A DNA stretch of 64,000 nt from Streptomyces paradoxus (GCF_014202475.1 NZ_JACHGV010000018.1:56302-120301); one strand, 5' to 3'. Shown: positions 15,677-25,600, counted from the stretch's first letter. Notes: a model not told the origin generated them from the letters alone. Program-made: numbers and translations.

Positions 15677-16684
15677 TCAGGCCAGGGTTGCCACCATGAC
15701 CGCCTTGATGGTGTGCATCCGGTTCTCCGCTTCGTCGAAGACCACCGAATGGGCCGACTCGAAGACCTCGTCGGAGACCTCCAGGTACTCCAGGTCGTGG
15801 GCCGCGTGGATCTCCTGGCCGACCTTGGTGCCGAGGTCGTGGAAGGCGGGCAGGCAGTGCAGGAACTTCACGTCCGGGTTGCCGGTGGCGCGCAGGACGT
15901 CCATGGTCACGGCGTAGGGGGCGAGGGCGGCGATGCGCTCGGCCCAGACGTCCTTCGGCTCGCCCATGGAGACCCAGACGTCCGTGGCGACGAAGTCGGC
16001 TCCGCGCACGCCGTCACCGACCGTCTCGGTGAGCGTGATGCGGGCGCCGCTGCCGGCGGCGAGCGCGCGGGCCCGGTCGACGACCTCCTCGGCCGGCCAG
16101 TACTCCTTCGGCGCGACGAGGCGGACGTCCATGCCGAGCAGGGCGCCGGTGACCAGGTAGGAGTTGCCCATGTTGAAGCGGGCGTCGCCCAGGTAGGCGA
16201 AGGAGACCTCCCTGAGCGGCTTGGCGCAGTGCTCGGTCATGGTCAGCACGTCGGCGAGCATCTGGGTGGGGTGCCAGTCGTCGGTGAGCCCGTTGTAGAC
16301 GGGGACACCGGCGTGCGCCGCCAGCTCCTCCACCTTCTGCTGGCTGTCACCCCGGTACTCGATCGCGTCGTACATCCGGCCCAGCACCCGCGCGGTGTCC
16401 TTGACCGACTCCTTGTGCCCGATCTGGGAGCCGGAGGGGTCGAGGTACGTGGTCGAGGCGCCCTGGTCGGCGGCCGCGACCTCGAACGCGCAGCGGGTGC
16501 GGGTGGAGGTCTTCTCGAAGATCAGCGCGATGTTCCGGCCCCGCAGGTACTGGGTCTCGGCCCCGGCCTTCTTGGCGGCCTTCAGCTCGGCGGCCAGCTC
16601 GACCAGACCGCGGAACTCCTCCTCGGTGAAGTCCAGCTCCTTGAGGAGGTGGCGGCCGGCGAGGGCGGTCGGGACAGTCGCCAT
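15677..16684 (-). CDS. argF: ornithine carbamoyltransferase
   Basis: 335 residues. The carbamoyl-phosphate motif is EKTSTRTRCAFEVA, DPSGSQIGHKES follows, then the HPTQMLADVLT segment. The ornithine-binding loop is DVWVSMGEPKDVW and the Cys-containing loop is FLHCLPAFHD. It condenses carbamoyl phosphate with ornithine to citrulline or, next to arginine deiminase, runs in reverse to yield carbamoyl phosphate for ATP. The ATG has GGAG ten bases upstream. The sequence resembles the ArgF/ArcB group with long homology to enteric ArgF. A tandem ARG-box-like repeat and a TATAGT -10 lie in the 110-base gap before arcA, so it has its own arginine-regulated promoter. Confidence 0.94.
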   Translation of the reverse strand: MATVPTALAGRHLLKELDFTEEEFRGLVELAAELKAAKKAGAETQYLRGRNIALIFEKTSTRTRCAFEVAAADQGASTTYLDPSGSQIGHKESVKDTARVLGRMYDAIEYRGDSQQKVEELAAHAGVPVYNGLTDDWHPTQMLADVLTMTEHCAKPLREVSFAYLGDARFNMGNSYLVTGALLGMDVRLVAPKEYWPAEEVVDRARALAAGSGARITLTETVGDGVRGADFVATDVWVSMGEPKDVWAERIAALAPYAVTMDVLRATGNPDVKFLHCLPAFHDLGTKVGQEIHAAHDLEYLEVSDEVFESAHSVVFDEAENRMHTIKAVMVATLA

Positions 16685-16719
16685 GAGGGCGCTCCAGGGA
16701 TACGGGGACACAGACCTCT

Positions 16720-16752
16720 GGAATACTATACGAAAGACGGAATGCCTATACA
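16720..16752 (-). promoter_or_regulatory. tandem ARG-box-like repeat with -10 element upstream of argF
   Basis: On the plus strand GGAATACTATACG (16720-16732) and GGAATGCCTATACA (16739-16752) form a direct repeat with a 19-base period, close to the centre-to-centre spacing of ArgR half-operators. On the coding strand the first copy contains TATAGT, a good -10. The repeat is markedly more AT-rich than its surroundings. ArgR binding is inferred. Confidence 0.5.
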
Positions 16753-16794
16753 GATGCTGTCGGGGGCCCGGAGCCCCGGGGAACCCCGCCGGCC

Positions 16795-18021
16795 CTACCG
16801 CACCGGATCCCGTTCGACCGGGCAGCTCATGCACCGCGGCCCGCCCCTCCCCCGGCCCAGCTCGCTGCCCGGGATCTCTATCACCTCGATGCCCTGCTTG
16901 CGCAGGTGGGTGTTGGTGGTGGAGTTCCGCTCGTAGGCGACCACGACCCCGGGTTCGACGGCGAGGACGTTGCACCCGTCGTCCCACTGCTCGCGCTCGG
17001 CCGCGTGCACGTCCTGGGTGGCGGTCAGCACACGGATCTCGTTCAGGCCGAGGGCGGCCGCGATCGCGCGGTGCATGTGCTCCGGCGGATGGTCGGTGAC
17101 CTTCAGCTCCTTCTCGCCGACGCCCGGTTCGATGGTGTACGAGCGGAGCATGCCGAGGCCCGCGTACTGGGTGAAGGTGTCGCCGTCGACCATCGTCATC
17201 ACGGTGTCGAGGTGCATGAAGGCACGCCGCTTGGGCATGTCGAGGGCCACGATCGTCTCGGCGGACCCGGCGGCGAACAGCTTGTGCGCGAGCATCTCCA
17301 CGGCCTGCGGAGTGGTGCGCTCGCTCATGCCGATCAGCACCGCCCCGTTGCCGATGACCAGCACGTCCCCGCCCTCGATGGTGGAGGGGTAGTCGGTCTG
17401 GCCCTTCGACCACTCGTGGAACGTCTCGTCGCGGAACAGCGGGTGGTGCCGGTAGATCGCCTCGAAGTGCACGGTCTCGCGCTGCCGGGCGGGCCAGCGC
17501 ATGGCGTTGATGGACACACCGTCGTAGATCCAGGCGGAGGTGTCACGGGTGAACAGGTGGTTGGGCAGCGGGCCCAGCAGGAAGTCGTCCAGCTCCATGA
17601 CGTGGAAGCGCACGGAGGTCGGCTCCGGGTGCACGTCGAGGAACTCGCGTTTCGTCATGCCGCCGACCAGGACCTCGGCCAGCTCCCGCGCGGGCATGTT
17701 CTCGAAGGCGGCTCTGAGCGGGTCGGTGGCCAGCGGGCCGTACTCCTTCTCGTCGAAGACCCGCTCCAGGACGAGGGATCTGGCCGCCGGGACCTCGAGG
17801 GTCTCGGCCAGCAGGTCCCCGAAGAGGTGGACGGCGACACCCCGGTCGCGCAGCACGTCGGCGAACCCGTCGTGCTCGGCGCGGGCCCTGCGCACCCACA
17901 GCACGTCGTCGAAGAGCAGCGAGGTCTTGTTGCTGGGGGTGAGCCTTTTGAGCTCGAGATCGGGCCGGTGCAGGATGACGCGGCGCAGCCGCCCGGCCTC
18001 GGAGTGGACGTGGTATGCCAT
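16795..18021 (-). CDS. arcA: arginine deiminase
   Basis: 408 residues, normal length. Conserved elements are GGMTKREF, the substrate loop NHLFTRDTSAWIYDGVSIN in part, IEGGDVLVIGNGAVLIG, HLDTVMTMVDGD and the C-terminal nucleophile motif GGPRCMSCPV. It hydrolyses arginine to citrulline and ammonia in the cytoplasm. With argF downstream and a permease after that, it completes an arginine deiminase route lacking only a visible carbamate kinase. The ATG has GGATGGAGG immediately before it. A frame extension upstream was rejected because it has no family similarity. Confidence 0.95.
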   Translation of the reverse strand: MAYHVHSEAGRLRRVILHRPDLELKRLTPSNKTSLLFDDVLWVRRARAEHDGFADVLRDRGVAVHLFGDLLAETLEVPAARSLVLERVFDEKEYGPLATDPLRAAFENMPARELAEVLVGGMTKREFLDVHPEPTSVRFHVMELDDFLLGPLPNHLFTRDTSAWIYDGVSINAMRWPARQRETVHFEAIYRHHPLFRDETFHEWSKGQTDYPSTIEGGDVLVIGNGAVLIGMSERTTPQAVEMLAHKLFAAGSAETIVALDMPKRRAFMHLDTVMTMVDGDTFTQYAGLGMLRSYTIEPGVGEKELKVTDHPPEHMHRAIAAALGLNEIRVLTATQDVHAAEREQWDDGCNVLAVEPGVVVAYERNSTTNTHLRKQGIEVIEIPGSELGRGRGGPRCMSCPVERDPVR

Positions 18022-18121
18022 GCCTCCATCCTGACCATCGGAGGGCGTATTGACGCGCTCCTCGGCCGTTTCCGTCACCGCCAGTTCTCGTCGCGGCGAC
18101 GACAAGCGGGGCAGGACCGGC

Positions 18122-19837
18122 TCACACCCGAGGCGACGGCTCCAGCAGTTCCTCGGGCCGGGCCAGCATCCGGCGGGCCGCACGGCCCGGTTCGACGGTC
18201 GTCCGGGCGACGATCCAGCCCGCGAGGGCATGCGGCTCGGCCGGGGCGTCGGCCAGCACGTCCGCGTACCGGGCGAGCGCGGCGGCCGCGTCACCGGCGG
18301 CGAGGTGCTCGTCGGCGGTGCGCGGCACGGTGGGACGCGTGGCGAAGCCGTGGGTGCGCGTGTCCGGCCAGGAGGTGCGGTCGGGGCGGAAGCGGAGGTC
18401 CGACGGCGCGGAGGCCGGGGCGGCCGGGGCGGGTACGACGTTGCGCAGCCGCCACTCGGTGCGGTGCAGGGCGGCGGCGGTACGCGCCCGGCCCAGTGCG
18501 GCCGGGGGGACCTCCTGCCGCAGCCAGCCGTCCAGCGTGCGGGCGAGCCCCGACACCAGGGCGCGGCCCTGAACGGTCAGCCGGCCGCTGGTCAGCAGGG
18601 TGCGCACGGCCAGGCGGCTCTGCAGGCGGCGCAGGGCGAAGAAGTATCCGGCGCGCTCGACCGCCTCGGCGCTCAGCGTGTCGGCGCTCAGCGCATCCGC
18701 CAGCCGGTCCCGCCAGAAGCCCGCGACGCCGGTGAAGGCGTAGGCGCCGTGCAGCAGACCGGTCAGGTGGCGGGGGTCGGTGCGCCAGGGGGCGTAGTAA
18801 CGCTCGGCCCGGTCGTCCTCCAGCAGCGGGAACAGGTGCAGGAGGGCGGCGAGTTTGCTGTGCTGGAGCTCGTGCACCAGCGTTTCGGCGAGGGCGATCG
18901 CGGAGGCCGGGCGGACGATGAGCATGCCGCCGAAGGAGTCGCCACTGGAGGCCGACACCTGCACGAAGGGCAGCGGGGGCGGGCTGACTCCGGTGCGTCC
19001 GAACGGCACGATCGCCCGGATCATGGCGGGGTCGACCCGTCCGGGGCCCGGCGTGCCCGGGCGGGCGAGGATCCGCGCGGCCTCGCCGAACAGCCGCTGC
19101 CACTCGAGCGCCTCGTCCTCGTCGAGCCGGGCGGGGGGCAGGTGGTCGTCGAGATCGCGGTAGGGGTCGAGGTCTTCGAGTACGACGGTGCCAGGGGCTC
19201 CGCCGTCGGGGCGGGGGTGGGCGAGGGTGCGCAGCGGGAGCCAGGTGCCGGTGCCTTCACGCCGGGTCAGCGGACGGCACGTCACCCGCACCGAGCCGTT
19301 CGTGCGGCCCGGCCCCTCGACCGTCAGCTCTCCCCCGGCCGTCGTGGCCCGGCCGACCGCCAGGCCCTGTCCCGCCTCGGGGAGTTGGACCATCCCGAGT
19401 CCGGGCAGCGGCAGCCGCCCGTCGGTGAGCGGAACGTCGAAGGCCGTCTCCGTGCCCGCGTGCAGGGATGCCGAGAGGGCCAGCGCGCTCAGGTGGCCCG
19501 CCTCCGCCCACAGCGGCGGCCCGGTCGCCGTGCCGTGCACCCGGCGCAGCATGTGGGAGATCCAGCCGCCGGTCGGCGGGGCCAGCAGCAGCCGTTCGAC
19601 CGGCTCGGGGGCCTTCTCGGCCGCCTCCTTCAGCACCCGCCAGGCCTCGGCGACGGGCGTGAGGGGCGTGGGCAGGGAGTCGAGGTGACCGAGGAGGGTG
19701 CGCAGGAGCAGCAACCGCCGTGCCCGCTCTGCCCGTTCGAGGAAGGCGACGGCCGCTGCCGAGCCGCCTCCGGCGGCCAGCTCCGCGAAGAGCCGGTCCG
19801 GCATGCGGAAGGGAGCGAGGTGCTGCTCGCTGGTCAT
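18122..19837 (-). CDS. HExxH-motif peptide-modification enzyme (mod_HExxH type)
   Basis: 571 residues. The defining motif is LVHELQHSKL, with HELQH at 322-326. It sits after VSASSGDSFGGMLIVRP and before a helical region, as in the HExxH domain found alone or fused to FxsB radical-SAM maturases. Members are predicted, and in part shown, to be 2-oxoglutarate/iron-dependent peptide beta-hydroxylases rather than peptidases. The likely substrate is the 77-residue FxsA-like peptide encoded 94 bases upstream. The last 60 residues resemble a short helical repeat. It is the terminal gene of the seven-gene block with the caspase, hydrolase and NB-ARC/TPR protein. No FxsB is present in the window. Confidence 0.8.
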   Translation of the reverse strand: MTSEQHLAPFRMPDRLFAELAAGGGSAAAVAFLERAERARRLLLLRTLLGHLDSLPTPLTPVAEAWRVLKEAAEKAPEPVERLLLAPPTGGWISHMLRRVHGTATGPPLWAEAGHLSALALSASLHAGTETAFDVPLTDGRLPLPGLGMVQLPEAGQGLAVGRATTAGGELTVEGPGRTNGSVRVTCRPLTRREGTGTWLPLRTLAHPRPDGGAPGTVVLEDLDPYRDLDDHLPPARLDEDEALEWQRLFGEAARILARPGTPGPGRVDPAMIRAIVPFGRTGVSPPPLPFVQVSASSGDSFGGMLIVRPASAIALAETLVHELQHSKLAALLHLFPLLEDDRAERYYAPWRTDPRHLTGLLHGAYAFTGVAGFWRDRLADALSADTLSAEAVERAGYFFALRRLQSRLAVRTLLTSGRLTVQGRALVSGLARTLDGWLRQEVPPAALGRARTAAALHRTEWRLRNVVPAPAAPASAPSDLRFRPDRTSWPDTRTHGFATRPTVPRTADEHLAAGDAAAALARYADVLADAPAEPHALAGWIVARTTVEPGRAARRMLARPEELLEPSPRV

Positions 19838-19931
19838 CGTCGCGGACCTCCGGTCGCGTTGGCGGACATGCGGGGACCCCGGTGCGCGTACGGGTGCCGC
19901 ACCGGGGCTCTGCCCTCAGGACGGGCAGCGG

Positions 19932-20165
19932 TCAATCGGCCCGGGCGCTGGGTCCTCCTTCGCCGCTCCGCATACTGCTGCGGGCGCGCAGCACTTCGGT
20001 CAGCAGGCGCGCGGTGGAAGGCAGGGCGGGGAGACCGTCCACGGCGCTCAGGGGCAGCGCCGCGAGGTCCGCCAGATCGGATTCCCAGACATCGGTCCGC
20101 GCGGGGGCGACGACCGGTACAGGTGCGGCGGCTCCGGCGTGGTGCAGAGCGGGCGGCTGGTCCAA
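19932..20165 (-). CDS. small FxsA-like peptide, candidate modification substrate
   Basis: 77 residues starting at a TTG with AAGGGGGAG four bases upstream. The middle part, DLADLAALPLSAVDGLPALP, followed by an amphipathic helix (TARLLTEVLRAR), follows the conserved core of FxSxx-COOH (FxsA) peptides. The C-terminus is SGEGGPSARAD, without the Phe-x-Ser-x-x end that radical-SAM FxsB crosslinks; neither other frame restores it. It lies immediately before the HExxH enzyme gene in the same direction. A role as precursor or carrier peptide is inference from position and core similarity. Confidence 0.6.
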   Translation of the reverse strand: MDQPPALHHAGAAAPVPVVAPARTDVWESDLADLAALPLSAVDGLPALPSTARLLTEVLRARSSMRSGEGGPSARAD

Positions 20166-20262
20166 GATGCTCCCCCTTCTCGCACGGTGGCACGCGATGC
20201 CCCGTGTCTTTCCATCATGGCCAATACCCCCCGGGGCGAAAACCGTACGATCACGCCACTGA

Positions 20263-21396
20263 TCATCGGCGATCACTGCGACGCTCCGACGTGGCCGCCA
20301 ACTCACGTGTCGCGGCGTCGAGTTCCTCTCTCAGTTCCGGATCGTCGTCAAGGGACACCACGGCGTCGAACAGGTCCCACAGCGCGCCCGGGTCCCGCCG
20401 GGCGAGCCCGCCGACCAGGTTGACGACATCGGTGCGTGCCCTGCTGTGACGGCGCAGCACGGCTGTGACACGGGGGTTCAGCACGGCGATGAGGGACTGC
20501 CGTTCGTCGGGGTCGTGCATCAAGGGGTAGGCGAGGAGGGCCTCCACCACCCGCTGCAACGCCGCGAGGGGGCGCGGCGCGGCGGGCGGTCCGGCCGGGG
20601 GCAGGGTCTCGGTGCGGTCGGGGCCCTGGAGCCTGATCTCGGGATGCTGAAGAGTACGGCCCTCTTCCCTGAGGGCCGCGATGCGCGCCCGAACGGCCGG
20701 AAACAGTTCCTCCGGATCGGGCGGTGCCGGCAGAGCGGCCGCCCGGCCGGCCAGCAGACCCAGCAGGACGTCGGAGAACAGGCCCGTGGCACGGACGGGG
20801 TCGTTGGCCGCCGCCCGGCCCCGGCCTGCGGCGCGCAGCACGGTCTGCCGGTGCGCGTGATCAGGGCGCCCCACCGGCAGGGCCTCGGCGGGCAGCGCCT
20901 CCCGGAAGGCGAGGTCCTCCTCGAATGTCTCGCAGGCGTCCACGATCCACAGCTGCTCGCGCAGCCCGGGCACGGCGTCGCCCGCGTACCGGGCGAGCGC
21001 GGAGTCCAGGTCGATGCCCACCTTGTCGTCGACGCCCGCGTCCGCGCAGAACAGCCGCAGCCGCCCGGACCTGTCCAGCACGCCGTGCCCGCCCCACCAC
21101 ACCCACAGCATGTCGCCCTGGGCCGGGGACAGTTCGCGCACGAGTACCCGGCGCAGGGTGGCCTGGTCCGCACGTCCGTAGGGGACGTCCGGGGCGTAGG
21201 GCGGCAGCGGGCTGAGGTGCAGCCGCAGGTTGGACTCGGGAACCCCGGCGTCCCGCAGCAGCCGCCAGAACCGGACGGCGTCGCGGGCGGGACCGGGCAG
21301 TCGCCAGGGGTCGCCGGCCTCGTACGCCTCTATCCCGACGACGAGGGCGTGCACCCGGGCGGGGTCGACGGACGGCAGCGGCCCGGCCCCGGTCAC
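20263..21396 (-). CDS. caspase-like (C14) protease with C-terminal effector-associated domain
   Basis: 377 residues. The N-terminal caspase fold begins VHALVVGIEAYEAGDPW. The catalytic His is in WVWWGGHGV (His104) and the Cys in LWIVDACETFEED (Cys155). Residues 170-270 are a linker region. The C-terminal part, about 277-362, is an EAD2-like all-helical domain: RVVEALLAYPLMHDPDERQ then RTDVVNLVGGLARRDPGAL. Effector-associated domains are proposed to recruit effectors to VMAP or other hub proteins carrying the same domain type, and the VMAP protein at 28.2-29.8 kb carries a matching domain. The GTG start overlaps the hydrolase stop. The locus therefore encodes a protease effector activated by complex formation; this is inference. 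Confidence 0.88.
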   Translation of the reverse strand: MTGAGPLPSVDPARVHALVVGIEAYEAGDPWRLPGPARDAVRFWRLLRDAGVPESNLRLHLSPLPPYAPDVPYGRADQATLRRVLVRELSPAQGDMLWVWWGGHGVLDRSGRLRLFCADAGVDDKVGIDLDSALARYAGDAVPGLREQLWIVDACETFEEDLAFREALPAEALPVGRPDHAHRQTVLRAAGRGRAAANDPVRATGLFSDVLLGLLAGRAAALPAPPDPEELFPAVRARIAALREEGRTLQHPEIRLQGPDRTETLPPAGPPAAPRPLAALQRVVEALLAYPLMHDPDERQSLIAVLNPRVTAVLRRHSRARTDVVNLVGGLARRDPGALWDLFDAVVSLDDDPELREELDAATRELAATSERRSDRR

Positions 21397-22568
21397 GGCA
21401 GACGGTCCGTGATGTGGCGGTACACGGCCGGGTTCGTCCAGTAGGCGCTGTGTGCGGCGGGGAACGGCTGGCCGCTGTCGACGGCCACGTCGGTGACACG
21501 GCCCGGGAAGAGTCCCGCGCCGACGTGGCCGAGCAGATCGCGCGGGTCGTACAGGTTCAGCCAGGCGGGGACGTGCGGCGGCAGCGGCGCGGGGTGTTCG
21601 AGGGACGGCAGGGAGCCCGACTCGTAGAGGAAGGGCCCTTGGGAGCCCGCCGTCACCAGCAGCCGGACCTGGGGCAGTGGGGCGGATATCAGCGTGTCGA
21701 GGGCGATGACGCCACCGAGGCTGTGGCCGACCAGGGCGACGGGCGGCTCCAGGCCGGCGACGAGGGCACGCAGGCCGTCCCGGCAGGCCGAACCCCGGCT
21801 CAGATAGCGCAGGATGTCGCCCGCAGCGGGGTGCGCGGCCTCGGTGATGGCACGGCGGCGGCGCTCGACGGCGCGCGCGGCCACCGCTCCGGCCGTCCGC
21901 AGCAGGACGGAGCGCAGCCCGCGCTCCGTACCGCCGGGCGGTGCGCCGAGGGCCTCGGCGATCCGGTCGGTGACGGCGTCCCGGGTCTCGGCGACGGGGA
22001 CCAGCGGGGAGTCGGCGTCGAGGGCGTCGGCGACGAGGCGGGCGGTCAGGCTACGGGCGGCGAGGATGGCGAGGTCCGCCGGGTCGAGGGCTTCGGCGGC
22101 GGGGCCGAGCAGGGGGTGGGCGGCGAGATCGGCGGCGGCGCGGGCCAGCCCGGGGCCCGCCTCGGCCCCGGGTTCGTCGCCCCGGGCGGCGAGTGCGGTG
22201 AGCAGCGCACGAATGCGCTGCTGCGGCGGCACGGTGCCGGGCGGGCGTTCGACGGCCGGGCCGGAAGCGGCGGCGGCCAGGGCCAGTTCGGCCAGCGGGT
22301 CGGTGTAGAGGGCGGCCCATGCCCCGGCCGCCTCGTCGCCGGGGAGCGGTCCTGAGGGGCCTTCGCCGATGCCGCGCGTGGCGCCGGACCGGGGTGGCAG
22401 GCTGGCCCCGCCGGCCGCGAGCGTGGCACCGTGTACCGCTCCCCAGGCGTAGGGCACGACGCGAAGGCCGTCGCACTGTCCGGCCAGTCCGGCCGTCACC
22501 CGCGCGACCAGCGCGGAGAGGCCCGGCTCGCGGACCCCGGTCCCATGGACGAACACGACCGCCGTCAT
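21393..22568 (-). CDS. alpha/beta-hydrolase
   Basis: 391 residues. The oxyanion segment is VVFVHGTGVREPG at the N-terminus and the nucleophile elbow is VGHSLGG (Ser283). A long Ala/Pro-rich helical insertion of more than 200 residues separates them. A late His in AHSAYWTNPAVY probably completes the triad. The fold suggests an esterase or lipase acting on a lipid, acyl chain or peptide ester. GGGGGG lies before the ATG. It is translationally coupled to the caspase gene downstream, so the two are probable co-effectors. Hydrolases of this kind are found among effectors in the predicted conflict systems. Substrate is unknown. Confidence 0.78.
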   Translation of the reverse strand: MTAVVFVHGTGVREPGLSALVARVTAGLAGQCDGLRVVPYAWGAVHGATLAAGGASLPPRSGATRGIGEGPSGPLPGDEAAGAWAALYTDPLAELALAAAASGPAVERPPGTVPPQQRIRALLTALAARGDEPGAEAGPGLARAAADLAAHPLLGPAAEALDPADLAILAARSLTARLVADALDADSPLVPVAETRDAVTDRIAEALGAPPGGTERGLRSVLLRTAGAVAARAVERRRRAITEAAHPAAGDILRYLSRGSACRDGLRALVAGLEPPVALVGHSLGGVIALDTLISAPLPQVRLLVTAGSQGPFLYESGSLPSLEHPAPLPPHVPAWLNLYDPRDLLGHVGAGLFPGRVTDVAVDSGQPFPAAHSAYWTNPAVYRHITDRLP

Positions 22569-22601
22569 GCGCCCCCCGTGACACGACCGCCCTTGTGACA
22601 T

Positions 22602-22628
22602 CAACTTACCAGTAACACACGGAAGTTG
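22602..22628. promoter_or_regulatory. palindromic operator/hairpin before the hydrolase-caspase genes
   Basis: In the 67-base gap after the NB-ARC/TPR gene there is an AT-rich element: TTACCAGTAA (22606-22615, TTAC-N2-GTAA) flanked by CAACTT (22602-22607) and AAGTTG (22623-22628). It could be a repressor operator with an internal promoter, or a weak hairpin reducing read-through from the upstream genes to the effectors. Confidence 0.45.
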
Positions 22629-22635
22629 ACCGTCG

Positions 22636-25600
22636 TCACATGGGCATGGGGGCGATGTCGCACTCGATGCGGCGGCGCTGGCGGGCGGCCTGGAGCCAGG
22701 GGTGGTCGGTGCGCAGCACTCCGGCGAAGCCCTCCACCGCCTTGCGCTGGAGCACGTCCGCCTCGTCACCGCGCCCGAGTCCCCGCAGATCGAGGGCGAG
22801 GTTGGAGAGGCAGGAGAGGGTGAGCGGGTGGTCCCCGCCCGCGACCTCGGTCAGCAGCGGAAGGTTGGCGGAGTCGATGGTGTGCGCCCGCTCGAAGTCG
22901 AGTCGTGCGTAGGCGGTGTTGGCCTGGCCGATGCCGACCGTGAGGGTGATGACGTGCCGCGCTCCGACCGTGTCGCGCAGCCGGTGCACCACGTCGTCCT
23001 CCAGCTCCTGCGCGGTGTCCAGCGAACCCAGGGCCCGCTCGGTGGCGGCCAGGTTCGCCCTGGTGACCAGGGTGTGCGCGTGGTTCTGTCCGAGGCGCCG
23101 GACCAGCCTGGTCACGGTGGACTCCGCGAGGCGCTGCGAGCCCTCCAGGTCCCCGGCCAGACGCCGGTCGACGCAGACGTTGGTGGCCGTGGTCAGCGAG
23201 TCGAGGTGCTCGTCGCCATAGCGGGACTTGAAGTTGCGCAGGGTCTCCTCGGCGAGCTTGGCACCCTCGGCGAGGTCACCGTCCCGGCGGCGGCAGACAG
23301 CGAGGTCACGGGCGATGCGCAGGGTCAGGGGGTGCTTCTCGCCGAGCGAGGTGAACGCCCTGCGGTAGACGTCCTCCTGCCATTCGCGCGCCTGGGGGTA
23401 CCGGCCCGCCTCCCGCATGTCGATGGCGACGCAGTGCAGGGTGTTGAGCGTGAAGAAGCTGGCGTCGCCGAGCAGCATGTCGCGCTGGCGGGCGGTCTCC
23501 TCGTCCAGCGGCAGCGCTTCCCGGAACTCCCCGCACAGTCTCAGGTCGACGCCCCAGCTGTGGCTGCCCCGCAGGGTGGCCGGGTCTTCGGGGCCGAACA
23601 GCGAACGGGCAAGCTCGGTGGCCTCCTTGCCCAGGTCCCGCGCCTCCTGGAACCGGCCCTGGTAGCGGCGGGCGTCGGACATCTCGCACAGCGAGTCGAT
23701 CAGCTCCTCCGGCTCGACCTGCACCCGGCGGGAGACTTCCAGCGCCTTCTCAGTCAGCGGGATCGACTCGGCGATCTGGCCGATCTGACGCAGCAGGAAC
23801 GCGAAGCCCTTGGTCATCCGGATGACATAGATGTCCTCCTCGCCCGAGGCGGCGAGCCAGGCGCTCCACGCCTGCCGGCCGAACGCCGCTGCGCCTTCGT
23901 GGTCGCCCCAGTAGTAGAGGAACCACATGGTGTCGTAGACCAGGTCGCGCACATAGGGGTCGGTGCTGGTAACCGCCTGGGAGGCGAGGACGTGGGGCAG
24001 CAGCGCCTGGTAGTCGCGCCACTCCTGGGAGGATCCGTAGGGGCCCCGGTTGGCGGCGGACAGCAGCTGGTGCGCGGCGTCCCGCATCCGCTCGCGTTCC
24101 TCTTCGCTCAGCTTGGCGAGGAGCACGGTCTGGAGCAAGCGGTGCATCTGCAGGGTGCCCGCGCGCGGGTCGACCCTGATCAGGGAGAACTGGCTGAGGT
24201 CGCGGATGGCCCGGTTCAGCTTGATCGGCTCACGGAGCATCGGGTCGATCTGCGGTGTGATGTTGACGCCCCGGCTGCTGCGCAGGATCGACCGCGGGAT
24301 CGGCTCGGGGGCCATGCTGGCGCAGATGTCGAGGAGCTGACGGGCTCCCGGATTGTTCTCCCTGATGCGCTCCAGGGAGATGTCCCAGGCGGCGGCGACG
24401 GAGACCGGGTAGTCGGGGCTCTGCTCGATCTCCAGGATCTCCGGGCTGCGCTGCGCGAGCAGGTCGAGGTACTCGTCGACCTCCATGCCGGTGACGCCGA
24501 GCCAGGCGCCCGCCTGCTCCACGGCGAGCGGCAGGTCACCGAGCGCTTCTGCCAGCCGGTCGGCATCCTCCCGCGGCAGGTCGGCGGCGCGCTTCTGGAG
24601 CAGCTCGACGGACTCCTCGCGCTCGAAGACGTTCACCGGCAGGGAGGTGGCCACCCGTTCCCAGCCCCGGTTCCGGGAGGTGACGATGACCTTGCCCGGC
24701 CCGTTGTGCGGGAAGTAGCCGCGCACCGCCTCGATGTCCTCGGCGTTGTCGAAGACCAGCAGCCAGTTGTCGTACGGCGTCCCGGTGCGCAGCGCTTCCA
24801 GCACGGCGGGCACGGCCGTGTTGGCCGCCGCGGCGCCCATGCTGTCCTGGCCGACGGGGGCGACGCCCAGCTGGGAGGCGAGGGAGGAGAGCGCGGCCAG
24901 GATGAGGCTCTCGCGTTCGGCGGGGATCCAGCAGATGATCCGGTAGTCACGCTGGTGGGTGTAGATGTACTCCAGCGCCAGCTGGGACTTGCCGACGCCA
25001 CCGAGGCCGTGCAGGGCGTTGGGCAGCACGGCCGCGGTGTCCTGGGCGGCGAGCTGCTCCTCCACGGCCCTCAGCAGCGCCTGACGGCCGACGAACGAGG
25101 TGTTGCGCATGGGCACGTTCACCAGTAGGGCCGGCGTTGCGGTCGTGGTGCGCTGCATGAGCGGCTCTGCCTCCGGGGTCTCTTGTCGGTGCGCGCCGGC
25201 CCTCGAAGACGGCGCGGATTCTCCAGTCAGATCGGAAATTCCCGAATTCGGGTCACTGCCCGCTGGGCTGGATGGAGTCGTATCGCCCGGTTTATTCACC
25301 TTTGGGGGTGGATCTGCGGGCGCGGTGCTCTCCCCCTGTCCGGCCGCGGGAGGCGCGTACCTGGACAGATTCGGTTCGATGCGTTTGGCCCGCTCGGAGT
25401 AGGGCCCCGACAGGGCGCGCATCACGGCCAGTTCGCTGCGCGCCCAGCCGGGCTCGGCCGGGTCGGGCAGCCTGGTCCGCAGCGGGTCGTGCAGGGCGGC
25501 GCGCAGGGCGACGCCCCGTTCCCCCGCGGCGGGGAGGTCGCCCACCACGCTGACGGTTCGGGCGAGCTGACTACGGGTGGTCGTCGCGAGCAGCGCCTCG

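Noticed and set aside
19900..19935. A frameshift that might restore an FxSxx C-terminus on the small peptide.
   Set aside because: Both other frames were read and neither gives Phe-x-Ser followed by two residues and a stop.
22626..22638. A possible third copy of the anthranilate operator, TGACCGTCGTCA.
   Set aside because: One mismatch, no GCTATC at the fixed distance, and it overlaps the end of the NB-ARC/TPR coding region.
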